NCBI GenBank assembly: GCA_965232405.1
Contig: OZ246966.1
Coordinates: 496,001-560,000 of the forward strand
Source: RCIO01 sp965232405
GTDB taxonomy: Bacteria > Pseudomonadota > Alphaproteobacteria > Rhizobiales > Rhizobiaceae
Length of the DNA: 64,000 nt
Direction of reading: 5' to 3'
Shown: piece after piece, positions 8,554-17,302 of the stretch
Numbering within the stretch: position 1 is the first letter of the stretch
Layout: every line of letters starts with the position of its first letter
Notes under the pieces: model-generated
What the model saw: the letters and a program-made list of their open reading frames with translations, nothing else
Told to the model about the DNA's origin: nothing
Database searches by the model: none
Position numbers and translations under genes: made by a program

Positions 8554-10272
8554 TCACTGAGTCGATACAAGCAGGGCTGCACTTTCATGGCCAAATTCCG
8601 GCATCACGCCAAGAAGCGGCGCGGCCCGGCGCACAATGTTTGAAACGGTTGGCGCGGCGTTCAGACCCGACGTCGCCCCCATGCCGGGCTGTTCAGGCTT
8701 CGGCTCGTCAAGAATGACGAGCACGACATAGTGCGGATTGTCCACCGGAAACGCCGACAGAAACGCGTTGAAGCGCTTGTCGGTCGAATAGCGTCCGTTG
8801 ACCACCTTCTCCGCCGTTCCGGTCTTGCCGCCAACGAAATAGCCCGGAACCTCCGCCCGCCGTCCCGATCCCTTCTCGACATTGAGCCGGAACAGATAAC
8901 GCATTGCAGCGCTCGTCTTGGGATTGAGCACAGCGGTCGCATGATCCACCGCATCCGCCTGGCTGCGCGGCAGGAAGGTGGGGTTGAACAGCACGCCGCC
9001 ATTGACCAGTGCAGCCGCCGAGACAGCCGTCTGCAGCGGCGTGGTCGCCACACCGTGACCGAAGGAGATGGTGATGCGGTTGATGCGCTTCCACTCTTCC
9101 GGGCCGGTCGGCGTAGCCACTTCCGGCAGTTCCGTCGATAGCTTGTCCAGCAGCCCAATGCGCCGGAAAAAGGCCCTGTGCTGGTCGATCGAGATCATCT
9201 CGGCCATCCGCGCAGTGCCGATGTTGGACGAGTAGATAAAGATCTCCGGCACGCTAAGCACACGTCCCTTGCCGTGAAAATCGCGGATCGTGTGTTTGCC
9301 GATGCGGATCGGCTGACGCGCATCGAAGGAATCGTCGATGCTCACCTGCCCTGAATCGAGCGCCATCGCCGTGGTGAAGCCCTTGAAGGTGGACCCCATC
9401 TCGAAGACGCCGCCCGACATTCGGTTGAGCCGGTCCTTGCGGTGCGCGTCCACAGGGTTGTTCGGGTCGTAATCAGGCAGCGAGGCCATAGCGACCACCT
9501 CGCCCGTGCGCGCATCGAGCACGACGCCGCCGGCAGCGATCGTCTGATAGCGCTCCATCGCACGTGTCAGTTCGTCGTGCAGGATGTGTTGCACCCGGAT
9601 GTCGATTGAAAGCTGGAACGGCTTCAGCGCCTCGCGGTCGGCCAGCCCGATCTCGCGCAGGTCAGCCAACCCTTGGGAATCGATGTATTTTTCAATGCCG
9701 GCGATGCCCTTGTTGTCGATGTCGACTAGGCCAAGAATGTGGGAGGCGGTCGCACCGCCTGGATAGAAGCGCCGGTTCTCCGCGCGGAACCCGATTCCCG
9801 GAATGCCCAATCCCATGATCGCCGCCTGCTGGCGCGGCGACATCTGACGCTTTAGCCACACAAAGCCGGCATCGGTGCGCAACCGGTGATAGGTCTGTTC
9901 GTAGTTGAGGTCGGGCAGAACCGTGACGAGCTTCTCGATTGCTTCGTCCGCATCGACGATACGGCGCGGCTCCGCATAGAGCGAAAACGTCTTGATGTCG
10001 GTTGCAAGCAGTTCGCCGTTGCGGTCGATGATGTCGGGACGCGAAGCCGTGTTGCGCTGAACCGGGCCACCGCCATCCACCGAGTCCTGAAATCCGAGAT
10101 AGACCAGCCGCCCGGCAATGGCGCCATAAAGGATGAGAAACACACCCATCGCCATGACGAGCCTGTTGCGTGCGCGCCCGCTTCCCGTGCGCGCGCCGTC
10201 AACGACGATCGAGCCGTCGGAGGCTTTCGTTTTCGCGCGGCCGAAGAGCCAGGGGAGATAGCGGCCGATCAC
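8554..10272 (-). CDS. ftsI: septal peptidoglycan transpeptidase (PBP3-type)
   Basis: 572-aa class B penicillin-binding protein. A short cytoplasmic N-terminus is followed by one membrane anchor (about residues 38-58), a dimerisation domain and the transpeptidase domain. The three active-site motifs are present: STFK (in EMGSTFKGF), SSN (in YSSNIGTARM) and KTG (in GGKTGTAEK). It cross-links septal peptidoglycan together with FtsW. It overlaps ftsL by 4 nt. Confidence 0.95.
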   Translation of the reverse strand: MIGRYLPWLFGRAKTKASDGSIVVDGARTGSGRARNRLVMAMGVFLILYGAIAGRLVYLGFQDSVDGGGPVQRNTASRPDIIDRNGELLATDIKTFSLYAEPRRIVDADEAIEKLVTVLPDLNYEQTYHRLRTDAGFVWLKRQMSPRQQAAIMGLGIPGIGFRAENRRFYPGGATASHILGLVDIDNKGIAGIEKYIDSQGLADLREIGLADREALKPFQLSIDIRVQHILHDELTRAMERYQTIAAGGVVLDARTGEVVAMASLPDYDPNNPVDAHRKDRLNRMSGGVFEMGSTFKGFTTAMALDSGQVSIDDSFDARQPIRIGKHTIRDFHGKGRVLSVPEIFIYSSNIGTARMAEMISIDQHRAFFRRIGLLDKLSTELPEVATPTGPEEWKRINRITISFGHGVATTPLQTAVSAAALVNGGVLFNPTFLPRSQADAVDHATAVLNPKTSAAMRYLFRLNVEKGSGRRAEVPGYFVGGKTGTAEKVVNGRYSTDKRFNAFLSAFPVDNPHYVVLVILDEPKPEQPGMGATSGLNAAPTVSNIVRRAAPLLGVMPEFGHESAALLVSTQ

Positions 10273-10628
10273 TGCGACACAGCCCCTGTCTGCACGTCAT
10301 CGGGTTGCTGCTCACGCGCGGCTGCGATTTCGCCAACCACCCGCAAGGTTTCCGAAATGCGCTCCAGCGAGCTCACCTGATCGGGTTCGACCGGCTCCAG
10401 CGCGAGTTCTGAATTGTAGGTCTCGACGAGTTTCTGCAATCGCGAGGGCTGGGTCAGCACGCTGAGATCGGCCTCCAGCACATCGATCGTGTCTTCCTCG
10501 ATCCGGATTTCTGCTTCCAGCCGCTGGATCTCCTCCAGCTTCAGTTCTGCGTCGTATTTGACCTTGAACGTCAGGCCCGCGGCCGCAACCATCACGCCAA
10601 TCAGGATCACGTCACTGGTGCGAAACAT
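10269..10628 (-). CDS. ftsL: cell division protein FtsL
   Basis: 119-aa bitopic protein with one N-terminal membrane helix (residues 5-22) followed by a long charged coiled coil (KLEEIQRLEAEIRIEEDT). This is the expected FtsL architecture. The sequence itself is poorly conserved, so the call rests on position between rsmH and ftsI and on topology. FtsL links FtsB/FtsQ to FtsWI in the divisome. Confidence 0.85.
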   Translation of the reverse strand: MFRTSDVILIGVMVAAAGLTFKVKYDAELKLEEIQRLEAEIRIEEDTIDVLEADLSVLTQPSRLQKLVETYNSELALEPVEPDQVSSLERISETLRVVGEIAAAREQQPDDVQTGAVSQ

Positions 10629-11654
10629 TCAACGCCTCCCCACTTCGGCAGCGACCGGGAGACCGGCAATCCGCGCGGCGTCTATTTCAGAAGCATCTGT
10701 TTGCGCCTGAGCGTCTGTGCGGATGGCCGAACGCAGCTTGGCTGAACGCGCTCTCGGATTGCGGGCAATCTCTTCTTCCGATGCCTCGACCACCTTGGCG
10801 ATGCACTCGAAACGCGCTTGTTGCGCGACAACTGCAGGCTGATGGCGCGAGCCGGATGCCTTGCCGGAACGGTCGGCGAAGAACCGTTTCACGATCCGGT
10901 CCTCCAGCGAGTGAAAGGTAACGACAACGAGCCGCCCGCCGGGCTTCAGTGCGCGTTCCGCCGCCTGCAGGCCTAGCACCAGCTGGCCGAGTTCGTCATT
11001 CACGTAGATGCGCAGCGCCTGAAATGTGCGCGTTGCGGGATCGATCTTGTCCTTAGGGCTGCGGCCGATCACTGCCTCGATCGCATTGGCAAGCTGGGCG
11101 GTGCGCGTAAGCGGCCGCTCCTCGCGCTTGCGCTCGATCATCCGGGCAATCCGCCCGGCATGGCGTTCTTCGCCATAGATGCCGAAGATGCGGGCCAGAT
11201 CGTTGGCCTTGAACGTGTTGACCACGTCAGCGGCGCTCAGCCCATCGCTGCTCATGCGCATGTCGAGCGGCCCGTCGGCGCGGAATGAAAAACCACGGCC
11301 AGCCTCGTCAAGTTGCATCGACGACACGCCGATATCGAGCACGACACCATCCACGGGCTCTTCGGCAATCCGGTCGAGTTCGGAGAATGCGCCGTGTACG
11401 AGGCGCAGCCTTCCGGCCGCTTCCTCGACGAGAGCTCCCCCGCCCGCAATGGCATCGGGATCGCGGTCGATAGCGATCACCTGAGCGCCGGCGCCAAGAA
11501 TGGCGCGCGTGTAACCGCCCGCTCCGAACGTGCCATCGACAATTGTTGCGCCCGGCTGCGGCGACAGCGCCGCCGCCACCTCATCAAGCAGGACTGGAAT
11601 GTGGCGGGCCGGTCCGCCACCGGCGTGGAAATCCGCGCCGGGGCCCGCCATCAT
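10629..11654 (-). CDS. rsmH: 16S rRNA (cytosine(1402)-N(4))-methyltransferase
   Basis: 341 aa from MMAGPGADFH. The ATG overlaps the mraZ stop (ATGA). The open frame continues upstream through mraZ but that part is a shadow. SAM-dependent N4-methylation of C1402 in the 30S P site. Motifs: HIPVLLDEV, VDGTFGAGGYT, AIDRDPDA, DIGVSSMQLD, RTFQALRIYVNDEL and the near-C-terminal VVVTFHSLEDRIVK. Confidence 0.96.
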   Translation of the reverse strand: MMAGPGADFHAGGGPARHIPVLLDEVAAALSPQPGATIVDGTFGAGGYTRAILGAGAQVIAIDRDPDAIAGGGALVEEAAGRLRLVHGAFSELDRIAEEPVDGVVLDIGVSSMQLDEAGRGFSFRADGPLDMRMSSDGLSAADVVNTFKANDLARIFGIYGEERHAGRIARMIERKREERPLTRTAQLANAIEAVIGRSPKDKIDPATRTFQALRIYVNDELGQLVLGLQAAERALKPGGRLVVVTFHSLEDRIVKRFFADRSGKASGSRHQPAVVAQQARFECIAKVVEASEEEIARNPRARSAKLRSAIRTDAQAQTDASEIDAARIAGLPVAAEVGRR

Positions 11655-12118
11655 TCCGTGTCCCCCGCCTGCTGTGTTCGCGATTGTCTCTGCTTCAGCT
11701 TGCTCAGCCGTTCGCGCACCTGGCGCGCATAGTCGGCAAGTTGCTTCGGCTCCCATATCTGGAAGTAGTGGCCACGCCCCAGAAACGAGACCTCGTTGGT
11801 GATGCCTGTGTGTTCGCGGATGAAATCCGTCATCGTGATGCGGCCATCCTGATCGAGCTTCAGGAACGCGCCGTCGCCGTAATACAGAAACGACATGTCG
11901 TCCGCCGTCTGCAGGAACGGGTCTTCTTCCGCTATGCGTTTCTCGAACGCGTCCAACAGGTCCGGACCGCCGACATCCATCGACGGCGTATCGAGAGACC
12001 GAAGCACATAGAGCTCGGCATAACCGCGCGCCTGGACGATTGAACGGAACCCGGCCGGAACCGAGACGCGACCTTTCGCGTCGATCCTGTTGGTTGCACT
12101 CGACAGAAACCGGTCCAT
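11651..12118 (-). CDS. mraZ: MraZ, dcw operon transcriptional regulator
   Basis: 155 aa with two tandem SpoVT-AbrB-like repeats, the first beginning near SSATNRIDAKGRVSVPAGFR and the second near LDQDGRITM. MraZ is a DNA-binding protein that represses its own dcw promoter by binding closely spaced TGGG-type repeats. It is the first gene of the cluster. Candidate repeats lie about 190-240 bp upstream. Confidence 0.96.
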   Translation of the reverse strand: MDRFLSSATNRIDAKGRVSVPAGFRSIVQARGYAELYVLRSLDTPSMDVGGPDLLDAFEKRIAEEDPFLQTADDMSFLYYGDGAFLKLDQDGRITMTDFIREHTGITNEVSFLGRGHYFQIWEPKQLADYARQVRERLSKLKQRQSRTQQAGDTE

Positions 12119-12515
12119 TGCAGATCGTGGCGCTGTGGTTCGCCGTTCCCCTCGTCATTTCCTTGTCCGCATTCTTGCAGTCAGCCATCCGGCTGCGGTC
12201 CTGCATGGACAAAAGCCGTCCACCCCGGCAGCGGCTTTCGCCGCCGGTTGGAACCTCGCTCCACCGGATGCTGGATCGTCGCTCTGACTGAGCAAGAGGG
12301 ATATCATGGGGCAACATGGGCGTCAACGGGACAGTGCCCCACAATCCGACCGTGAGTGGGTCTGTAGAAAGGTATCTTTGTTTATGTCCCATTAACGCTA
12401 ACAAACCGTTAGCAAAGCCCCTGTCCGCCCCTGTATGTGGCGCTGAGATACACTTGTGACCTTGTGCGACGCTGGTTAGCGTGACGCAGATTCACCTTGC
12501 CCGGGATGACCGACT
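12119..12515. promoter_or_regulatory. 397-bp divergent control region upstream of mraZ
   Basis: No convincing gene. It separates mraZ (minus) from a PLP enzyme gene (plus). It contains TGGG-type repeats on the plus strand at 12307, 12317 and 12327 and again at 12357, all in a 10-bp phase, and an inverted repeat GCTAAC-AAACC-GTTAGC at 12397-12413. The dcw promoter probably lies here, but I cannot fix its -10 and -35 boxes. Short frames in this stretch lack ribosome-binding sites. Confidence 0.5.
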
Positions 12516-13628
12516 TTGACCGACGAAATGGCCCGACGCGCCGCGCAATTGTTGCATCTGAGGCAGGCAGGCCTTTCCAAGGGCGATCCGGTTTCGCTGC
12601 CGCTCGACATGACATCCGTCTACCACCTGCCCGGCGATCCCGCCGGTCACCGGCAATATGGCCGGTTCGACAATGCAACCTGGGAGGCGGTGGAGCACTC
12701 GCTCGGCCATCTCGAGAACGCGCACTGCGTGGCATTTCCCTCTGGAATGGCGGCGATCACGGCTTCCCTACTCGCCTTTGCCGAAAACGGCGACAGGGTG
12801 CTTCTGCCCTCTGACGGCTATTACACGCCGCGCGTGCTGGCCGACCGTTTTCTGGAAAAGCTCGGCATCCAGTTCGATCTGAGACCCACGGCATCGTTTC
12901 TCGATCGCGGCTTCGATGGCTACCGCATTGTCTTTGCCGAAACGCCGTCGAACCCCGGCCTCGACATTTGCGATCTTGCCGCTGTCTCGAAGGCGGCGAA
13001 GGCGGCCGGTGCGCTCGTGGTGGTCGACAACACCACCATGACGCCGCTCGGACAACGGCCGCTGGATCTTGGTGCCGACCTCGTGGTTGCAGCCGACACA
13101 AAGGCCCCGAACGGCCATTCCGATGTCCTATTCGGCCATGTCAGCACGCGCGACGACAAACTGCACGCAGCAATCGCGGATTGGCGCAAGCTCTCCGGCG
13201 CAATTCCGGGCCCGTTCGAGGCCTGGCAGGTTCACCGGGGACTGGAAACGCTGGAACTGCGTTTCACCCGCATGTGCGACAACGCGGAACTTCTTGCGCC
13301 GCGCCTGCGTGAGCACAAGGCGGTGACAGCGCTGCGTTATCCCGGCCTTGCCGACGATCCCTCGCACAATCTGGCCCGCATCCAGATGGACCGGTTCGGT
13401 TTCCTGATTGGGCTGACGTTAAAGGATGCCAATACCGCCGAAGCCTTCATCGATGGCTGCGAGTTGATCGAGCCGATGACGTCATTCGGCGGGCTGCACA
13501 CATCCGCCGAGCGCCGCGCCCGCTGGGGTGACGATGTTGCGCCGGGTTTCGTGCGCCTTTCAGTCGGCTGTGAACCGCCGGAGCCGCTATGGCAGGCACT
13601 GGAGGACGCGCTCGACGCCCTGCCCTGA
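12516..13628 (+). CDS. Cys/Met metabolism PLP-dependent enzyme (cystathionine gamma-lyase-like)
   Basis: 370 aa in the fold-type I transsulfuration family (MetB/MetC/cystathionine lyase). Visible features: SGMAAITASLLAF (PLP phosphate loop), the ETPSNPGLDI segment, VVDNTTMTPLGQRPL, and AADTKAPNGHSDVLFG carrying the likely PLP lysine. The exact substrate cannot be read from sequence. The start is TTG at 12516, or ATG at 12528 four codons in. A direct repeat TGACCGAC at the start (see findings) makes the 5' end uncertain. It stands alone, divergent from mraZ. Confidence 0.8.
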   Translation: MTDEMARRAAQLLHLRQAGLSKGDPVSLPLDMTSVYHLPGDPAGHRQYGRFDNATWEAVEHSLGHLENAHCVAFPSGMAAITASLLAFAENGDRVLLPSDGYYTPRVLADRFLEKLGIQFDLRPTASFLDRGFDGYRIVFAETPSNPGLDICDLAAVSKAAKAAGALVVVDNTTMTPLGQRPLDLGADLVVAADTKAPNGHSDVLFGHVSTRDDKLHAAIADWRKLSGAIPGPFEAWQVHRGLETLELRFTRMCDNAELLAPRLREHKAVTALRYPGLADDPSHNLARIQMDRFGFLIGLTLKDANTAEAFIDGCELIEPMTSFGGLHTSAERRARWGDDVAPGFVRLSVGCEPPEPLWQALEDALDALP

Positions 13629-13640
13629 GTGTCTGGAAAA

Positions 13641-14086
13641 ATGCCAGCCGGCCTGTAAGCCGGGTTCTGTATGGCCTCGCCTGCCTTGCGGCTGACGAAA
13701 CGTGGCGGCCATTCATCTGGGACGGATGTTGCCATCCGCCTCGTGCAACCAACCCGGACGGCTCGGCCGGAAATGCCTGAAGGTCACCCTTCGCGCCGCC
13801 CCTATTCGGTCTTGCTCCCGGTGGGGTTTGCCATGCCGCCGCCGTTGCCGGCCAGCGCGGTGGGCTCTTACCCCACCCTTTCACCCTTACCCCGCCGGCA
13901 AATCGGTCCATGCTTGTATTCGCAGGCACCTGTAGGCCGATTTGCAGGCGGGGCGGTTTCCTTTCTGTGGCACTTTCCCTGAGGTTTCCCTCGCCGGACT
14001 TTCTCCGGCACCGTTCTTCCGCGGAGCCCGGACTTTCCTCCCCGCCACCCCGAAGGATGACAGGGCGGCCGCCCGGCCGACTGGCA
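13641..14086 (-). ncRNA. rnpB: RNase P RNA (bacterial class A)
   Basis: About 446 nt, read on the minus strand. Conserved elements: GAGGAAAGTCCGGGCTCC near the 5' end (14029-14046), the AGAGCCCACC-type motif in the middle, and the 3' end ACAGAACCCGGCTTACAGGC. The 5' TGCCAGTCGGCC pairs with the 3' GGCCGGCTGGCA to form helix P1, with a single T-G wobble. TTTTTCC follows directly. It processes tRNA 5' ends. The 5' end was set by P1 pairing and the promoter upstream. Confidence 0.96.
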
Positions 14087-14091
14087 GCCCG

Positions 14092-14120
14092 TATAAAGGG
14101 TTTTATGCGCGCAATGGCAA
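14092..14120 (-). promoter_or_regulatory. housekeeping sigma promoter of rnpB
   Basis: On the minus strand, TTGCCA (14115-14120) and TTTATA (14092-14097) are separated by exactly 17 bp, and the mapped RNA start lies about 6 nt downstream. Seen directly; no start-site data. Confidence 0.65.
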
Positions 14121-14144
14121 TGGCTTGATCGGGCGGCTTGAATC

Positions 14145-14768
14145 TCAGCTCACGCCGAGATGCTTCTTAACCTTCTTGCAGTAGGCAGCCGAGATCGGGT
14201 TCATGCGCTTCGCGCCGTGACCGGCATTGTATTTCAGGATCGTGCCGCAAATCGTTCCGTCACTGCGTTTGCGGGCGCCGCCGAGATATTTCATTCCGTA
14301 TTTGATGTTGGTCTCGGGGTGAAACAGCGCCTTGAGCGGGCCGCGATACCCCATCAGGTCTGCAGTGGCCGGCATGAGCTGCATCAGGCCAACCTCGCCG
14401 GCAGCACCCCGCACATGGATGCGGTAGCTGCTTTCGGCCCACACAACGGCATGCGCGAGATCGAGCGGCACCCCATTGGCCCGCGCATGACGCGCGATGA
14501 TTTCGCCGATGTTCTGCGCATTCGCGCTGCGCTTGAGGTTTTCAGCGCCGATTTCGTCATGCTCCTTGGTGTCGATCGAACCGGTGGTCACGGGATCGAG
14601 CCTATTGCCCTCGCCATCGAAGCATCCCAGCAGCCGACACTCGATTTCGAGGTCGGCAGTCGCTGCCTGTGCGCTCAGGACCGCCTGCTGGCCCATCTGG
14701 CTCAGCGCGGCGACAAAAAGCATAACAGCGGCGACAAAGACCGCCGGTCGGACAAGGTTCATGGTCAT
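14145..14768 (-). CDS. lytic transglycosylase, SLT domain, secreted
   Basis: 207 aa. A hydrophobic N-terminal segment (residues 6-22) acts as signal peptide or anchor. The C-terminal SLT fold carries the catalytic Glu in AESSYRIHVRGAAGEVGLMQ, then MPATADLMGY, GMKYLGGA and LKYNAGHGAKR. It cleaves the MurNAc-GlcNAc bond, giving 1,6-anhydro products. It is a close paralogue of the next gene; both end in ISAAYC-KVKKHLG-S. MNLVRP two codons later is an alternative start. Confidence 0.88.
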   Translation of the reverse strand: MTMNLVRPAVFVAAVMLFVAALSQMGQQAVLSAQAATADLEIECRLLGCFDGEGNRLDPVTTGSIDTKEHDEIGAENLKRSANAQNIGEIIARHARANGVPLDLAHAVVWAESSYRIHVRGAAGEVGLMQLMPATADLMGYRGPLKALFHPETNIKYGMKYLGGARKRSDGTICGTILKYNAGHGAKRMNPISAAYCKKVKKHLGVS

Positions 14769-15007
14769 GGTCGTTCGAAGTCACTTTCAGAACGGCAACG
14801 CTGCTGGCCAGCCTGCCGCTTGCGGGTCAAAGAATCACTAAGACGGGAACTCGTGTCTTGGGAGACGCCGGCCACTAGACCGAGGCTTCTGGTTAAAAAA
14901 GGGCAAATTCGATAAAATTTTGTATCAAAATGTAACAGTTTGAATGTGTCTTCGCGGCCGGCCTGTGTCGGCACTGTGCCCGGCCGGCCGCGTTTCCTGG
15001 TCTCGGA
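14769..15007. other. 239-bp spacer with promoter-like AT-rich patch and strong hairpin
   Basis: Lies between the two transglycosylase genes. The inverted repeat ATTTTG-TAT-CAAAAT at 14917-14931 sits in an AT-rich patch suited to a promoter or operator for the downstream minus-strand gene. An 11-bp perfect GC stem (14953-14963 with 14982-14992, 18-nt loop) follows the stop of the upstream gene and probably ends its transcript, though no T-run follows. Confidence 0.45.
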
Positions 15008-15619
15008 CTAGCTCAGGCCGAGATGCTTCTTCACCTTGCCGCAATAGGCGGCAGAGATGCGGTTCATCCGCTTGGCGCCATGGCCGGCATTGTATTTCAG
15101 GATGGTGCCGCACACCGATCCGCCACCCAGCTTCTGCGCCATGCCGAGATATTTCATGCCGTATTTGATGTTGGTCTCGGGATTGTAGAGCCCCTTGACC
15201 GAGCCGCTGTAGCCCATCGAGCGAGCCGTGGCGGGCTTGATCTGCATGAGCCCCACCTCGCCTGCGCGACCGCGTGCATTGGCGCGGAAATTGCTCTCTA
15301 TGCGAATGATCGCCCGTGCCAGATCAATCGGAATGTCGTTCGCGCCGGCATGTTTGGCGATGATGGCGCCATAACGGTCATTGGCGCTTGCCTTGGCAGA
15401 TTTGACCTTGCCGGTTTTGGCGCCCGCGACCGAAGCGGTTTTCAACTTGTCCACTCGCTTGCCGTTTTCATCATAGCAGCCAAACAGGAAGCAGCGGGCG
15501 CCATCCACCTTTTCCTGGCCGGCTTTCGGGACGAATCCATCGCCGCGTTCCGAAGCGTTTGAGGCAAAAGTGGTCAGCCCGGCGGCGAGCATCGCCGACG
15601 CAAATATCAGTCTTTTCAT
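15008..15619 (-). CDS. lytic transglycosylase, SLT domain, secreted (paralogue)
   Basis: 203 aa from MKRLIFASAMLAAG, which gives a clean Sec signal peptide ending near TTFAS. The frame extends further upstream, but those residues are unlike a signal peptide. Catalytic Glu in RIESNFRANARGRAGEVGLMQ; KPATARSMGYSG and KYNAGHGAKR follow. Both paralogues share a short Cys-containing N-terminal motif (CRLLGCFDGEGNR / CFLFGCYDENGKR). A tandem duplication is likely. Confidence 0.88.
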   Translation of the reverse strand: MKRLIFASAMLAAGLTTFASNASERGDGFVPKAGQEKVDGARCFLFGCYDENGKRVDKLKTASVAGAKTGKVKSAKASANDRYGAIIAKHAGANDIPIDLARAIIRIESNFRANARGRAGEVGLMQIKPATARSMGYSGSVKGLYNPETNIKYGMKYLGMAQKLGGGSVCGTILKYNAGHGAKRMNRISAAYCGKVKKHLGLS

Positions 15620-15810
15620 TGAGTTCGTTGTCTTTTTGGATAGGCCTCTGGGAGCCGAGGCGTTTGCAAGGAACCCGGGAGCGCCAAGCGCGTACCGGAT
15701 ACGGAGCAGCGCCCAATGTGATGGGAATTGGCGCCAAAAAGGGCAGGCCAACTCAATTTTCGTGACCGAATATTACCGCCGGTCGCCGATCTGGTCTTTG
15801 ATTGAGTGTG
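15620..15810. other. 191-bp spacer
   Basis: No gene or convincing structure seen. It probably holds the promoter of the transglycosylase at 15008-15619. Confidence 0.4.
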
Positions 15811-16575
15811 TCAGTCGGCCGCGTCGCGCAGTGCCGCCAGAAGCCGGTTCAGTGTTTCGATGGTCGAACGATCGGCAAGCCCGTCCACTTTGGCCGGCCT
15901 GAAATGGCGCTGAAACGCCTCCACGACAATGCGTGTGCGGTCGCCATAGTCCCCAGTCGGTTCCAGCCCGTAGCCGTAGGACAAAAGCTTTGTTTGCAGC
16001 GACTTGACCGCATCGCCTGAATCGCTTTCGCAAAGGCCGTCATCATCGCTCAGCGGCGCTGGTTCAACCCAGTGGCCGATCCCGGCCAGCGCCAGTTCGC
16101 GCCAGGGAAACTGCTCTCCTGGATCAGCCTTGCGGCCGGGCGCCACGTCAGAATGCGCAAGCACGCGCTCACGCGGAATCCCGTACCGCGCCACAATGCC
16201 GCGGCAGAGTTCGATCACGGCCGCAACCTGACCCTGCGGAAATTCAGGGTAGCCCAATCCATGACCCGGATTGACGATTTCGATCCCGATCGAGCGGGAG
16301 TTGATATCGTCGACGCCTGCCCAATGGCTCTTGCCGGCATGCCAGGCCCTGTCTGCCTCGCGCACCATTTGCACCACGCGCCCGTCCTCGTGAACGAGGT
16401 AATGGGAGGAGACTTCGCTATCAGGATTGCACAGCCAGTCCTCAGCCGCGTCACCACTTTCCATGCCGGTGTAGTGCAGGATGATGACATCGGGCCTCGC
16501 GCCATCGCGCCGCTCGCCGAAATTGGGCGAAGCACGCACCATGGCGCCGGCATGATCCGGCGTGAAGCCGTTCAC
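15811..16575 (-). CDS. N-acetylmuramoyl-L-alanine amidase (AmpD/AmiD type) with peptidoglycan-binding domain
   Basis: 254 aa. The amidase_2 domain (about 1-170) has its zinc ligands in VIILHYTGM and VLAHSDVAPGRKADPG. A C-terminal PG_binding_1 domain (about 185-250) is also present. No signal peptide is evident, which suggests cytoplasmic recycling of anhydro-muropeptides as for AmpD, although the C-terminal domain resembles AmiD. The ATG overlaps the stop of the TerB-DnaJ gene (ATGA). Confidence 0.88.
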   Translation of the reverse strand: MNGFTPDHAGAMVRASPNFGERRDGARPDVIILHYTGMESGDAAEDWLCNPDSEVSSHYLVHEDGRVVQMVREADRAWHAGKSHWAGVDDINSRSIGIEIVNPGHGLGYPEFPQGQVAAVIELCRGIVARYGIPRERVLAHSDVAPGRKADPGEQFPWRELALAGIGHWVEPAPLSDDDGLCESDSGDAVKSLQTKLLSYGYGLEPTGDYGDRTRIVVEAFQRHFRPAKVDGLADRSTIETLNRLLAALRDAAD

Positions 16576-17282
16576 ACGAATCTCCAGCTTGCCTCGATCG
16601 CGGCATAAGCGCCGTTGATCGCGGCCATACGGTCATTGGCGATGCGAATGAACTCCGCCGGAAATCCCCTGCCGATCAGCCGGTCGGGATGGTTTTCCGC
16701 AACCAGCTGCCGGTAGCGGCTGGTGACTTCGGCGCGCGTCGCCTCGCGGCTTACGCCAAGCACAAGAAACGGATCGCCCTCGCCGTCGACGGCGTGGCGC
16801 GCCAGAATCCCTTCGAAATGGCGCTCGTCGATTTCGAAGATCTCGGCAACGCGCCTGAGATAACCGAGCTCACGCTCATGGATCAGGCCGTCCGACTTGG
16901 CGATGTGAAACAGCCCGTCGAGAATGTCTTCCAGCATCATGCAGTTGGGCGAACCCGAACCGCATAGCTGCGCCATCTGCGCGGCATATGCTTCAAAACC
17001 GGCGATGTCCTGCTGCGCGAGACTGTAGAGCCGCGCGACATTGCGCTCCTCTTCAGCCGGCACATGGAAGATTTCGCGGAACGCACCGACCTCGGAGGCA
17101 GTCACCACGCCATCCGCTTTCGCCATCTTTGCTGACAGCGCGATCATGGCGACCGAAAACGCAACCTGCCGGCGCAATTCCGGATCGCCGACGAATGCGC
17201 TCTTCAGCGCCTCGACGATGGCTGAAAGCGAAGGAACCGGTACGCGCGACGCGAACGCGCTGAGGGAAACCCAAATCGACAT
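16572..17282 (-). CDS. TerB-DnaJ (DjlA-like) co-chaperone
   Basis: 236 aa from MSIWVSLSAF. The TerB-like helical region spans about residues 35-155 (KMAKADGVVTASEV and AKSDGLIHERELGY). A C-terminal J domain (about 165-235) has the HPD motif in AENHPDRL. It likely stimulates a DnaK ATPase; DjlA-type proteins sit at the inner membrane. Here the N-terminus is only weakly hydrophobic. An upstream in-frame start at 17330 is less likely, as it would run through the hairpin array. Confidence 0.82.
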   Translation of the reverse strand: MSIWVSLSAFASRVPVPSLSAIVEALKSAFVGDPELRRQVAFSVAMIALSAKMAKADGVVTASEVGAFREIFHVPAEEERNVARLYSLAQQDIAGFEAYAAQMAQLCGSGSPNCMMLEDILDGLFHIAKSDGLIHERELGYLRRVAEIFEIDERHFEGILARHAVDGEGDPFLVLGVSREATRAEVTSRYRQLVAENHPDRLIGRGFPAEFIRIANDRMAAINGAYAAIEASWRFV

Positions 17283-17302
17283 GTGCCCTAAATAGGACCT
17301 AT

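Noticed and set aside
11655..12404. N-terminal extension of the rsmH frame through mraZ
   Set aside because: It overlaps the whole of mraZ in another frame; the ATGA junction at 11651-11654 gives a normal rsmH start.
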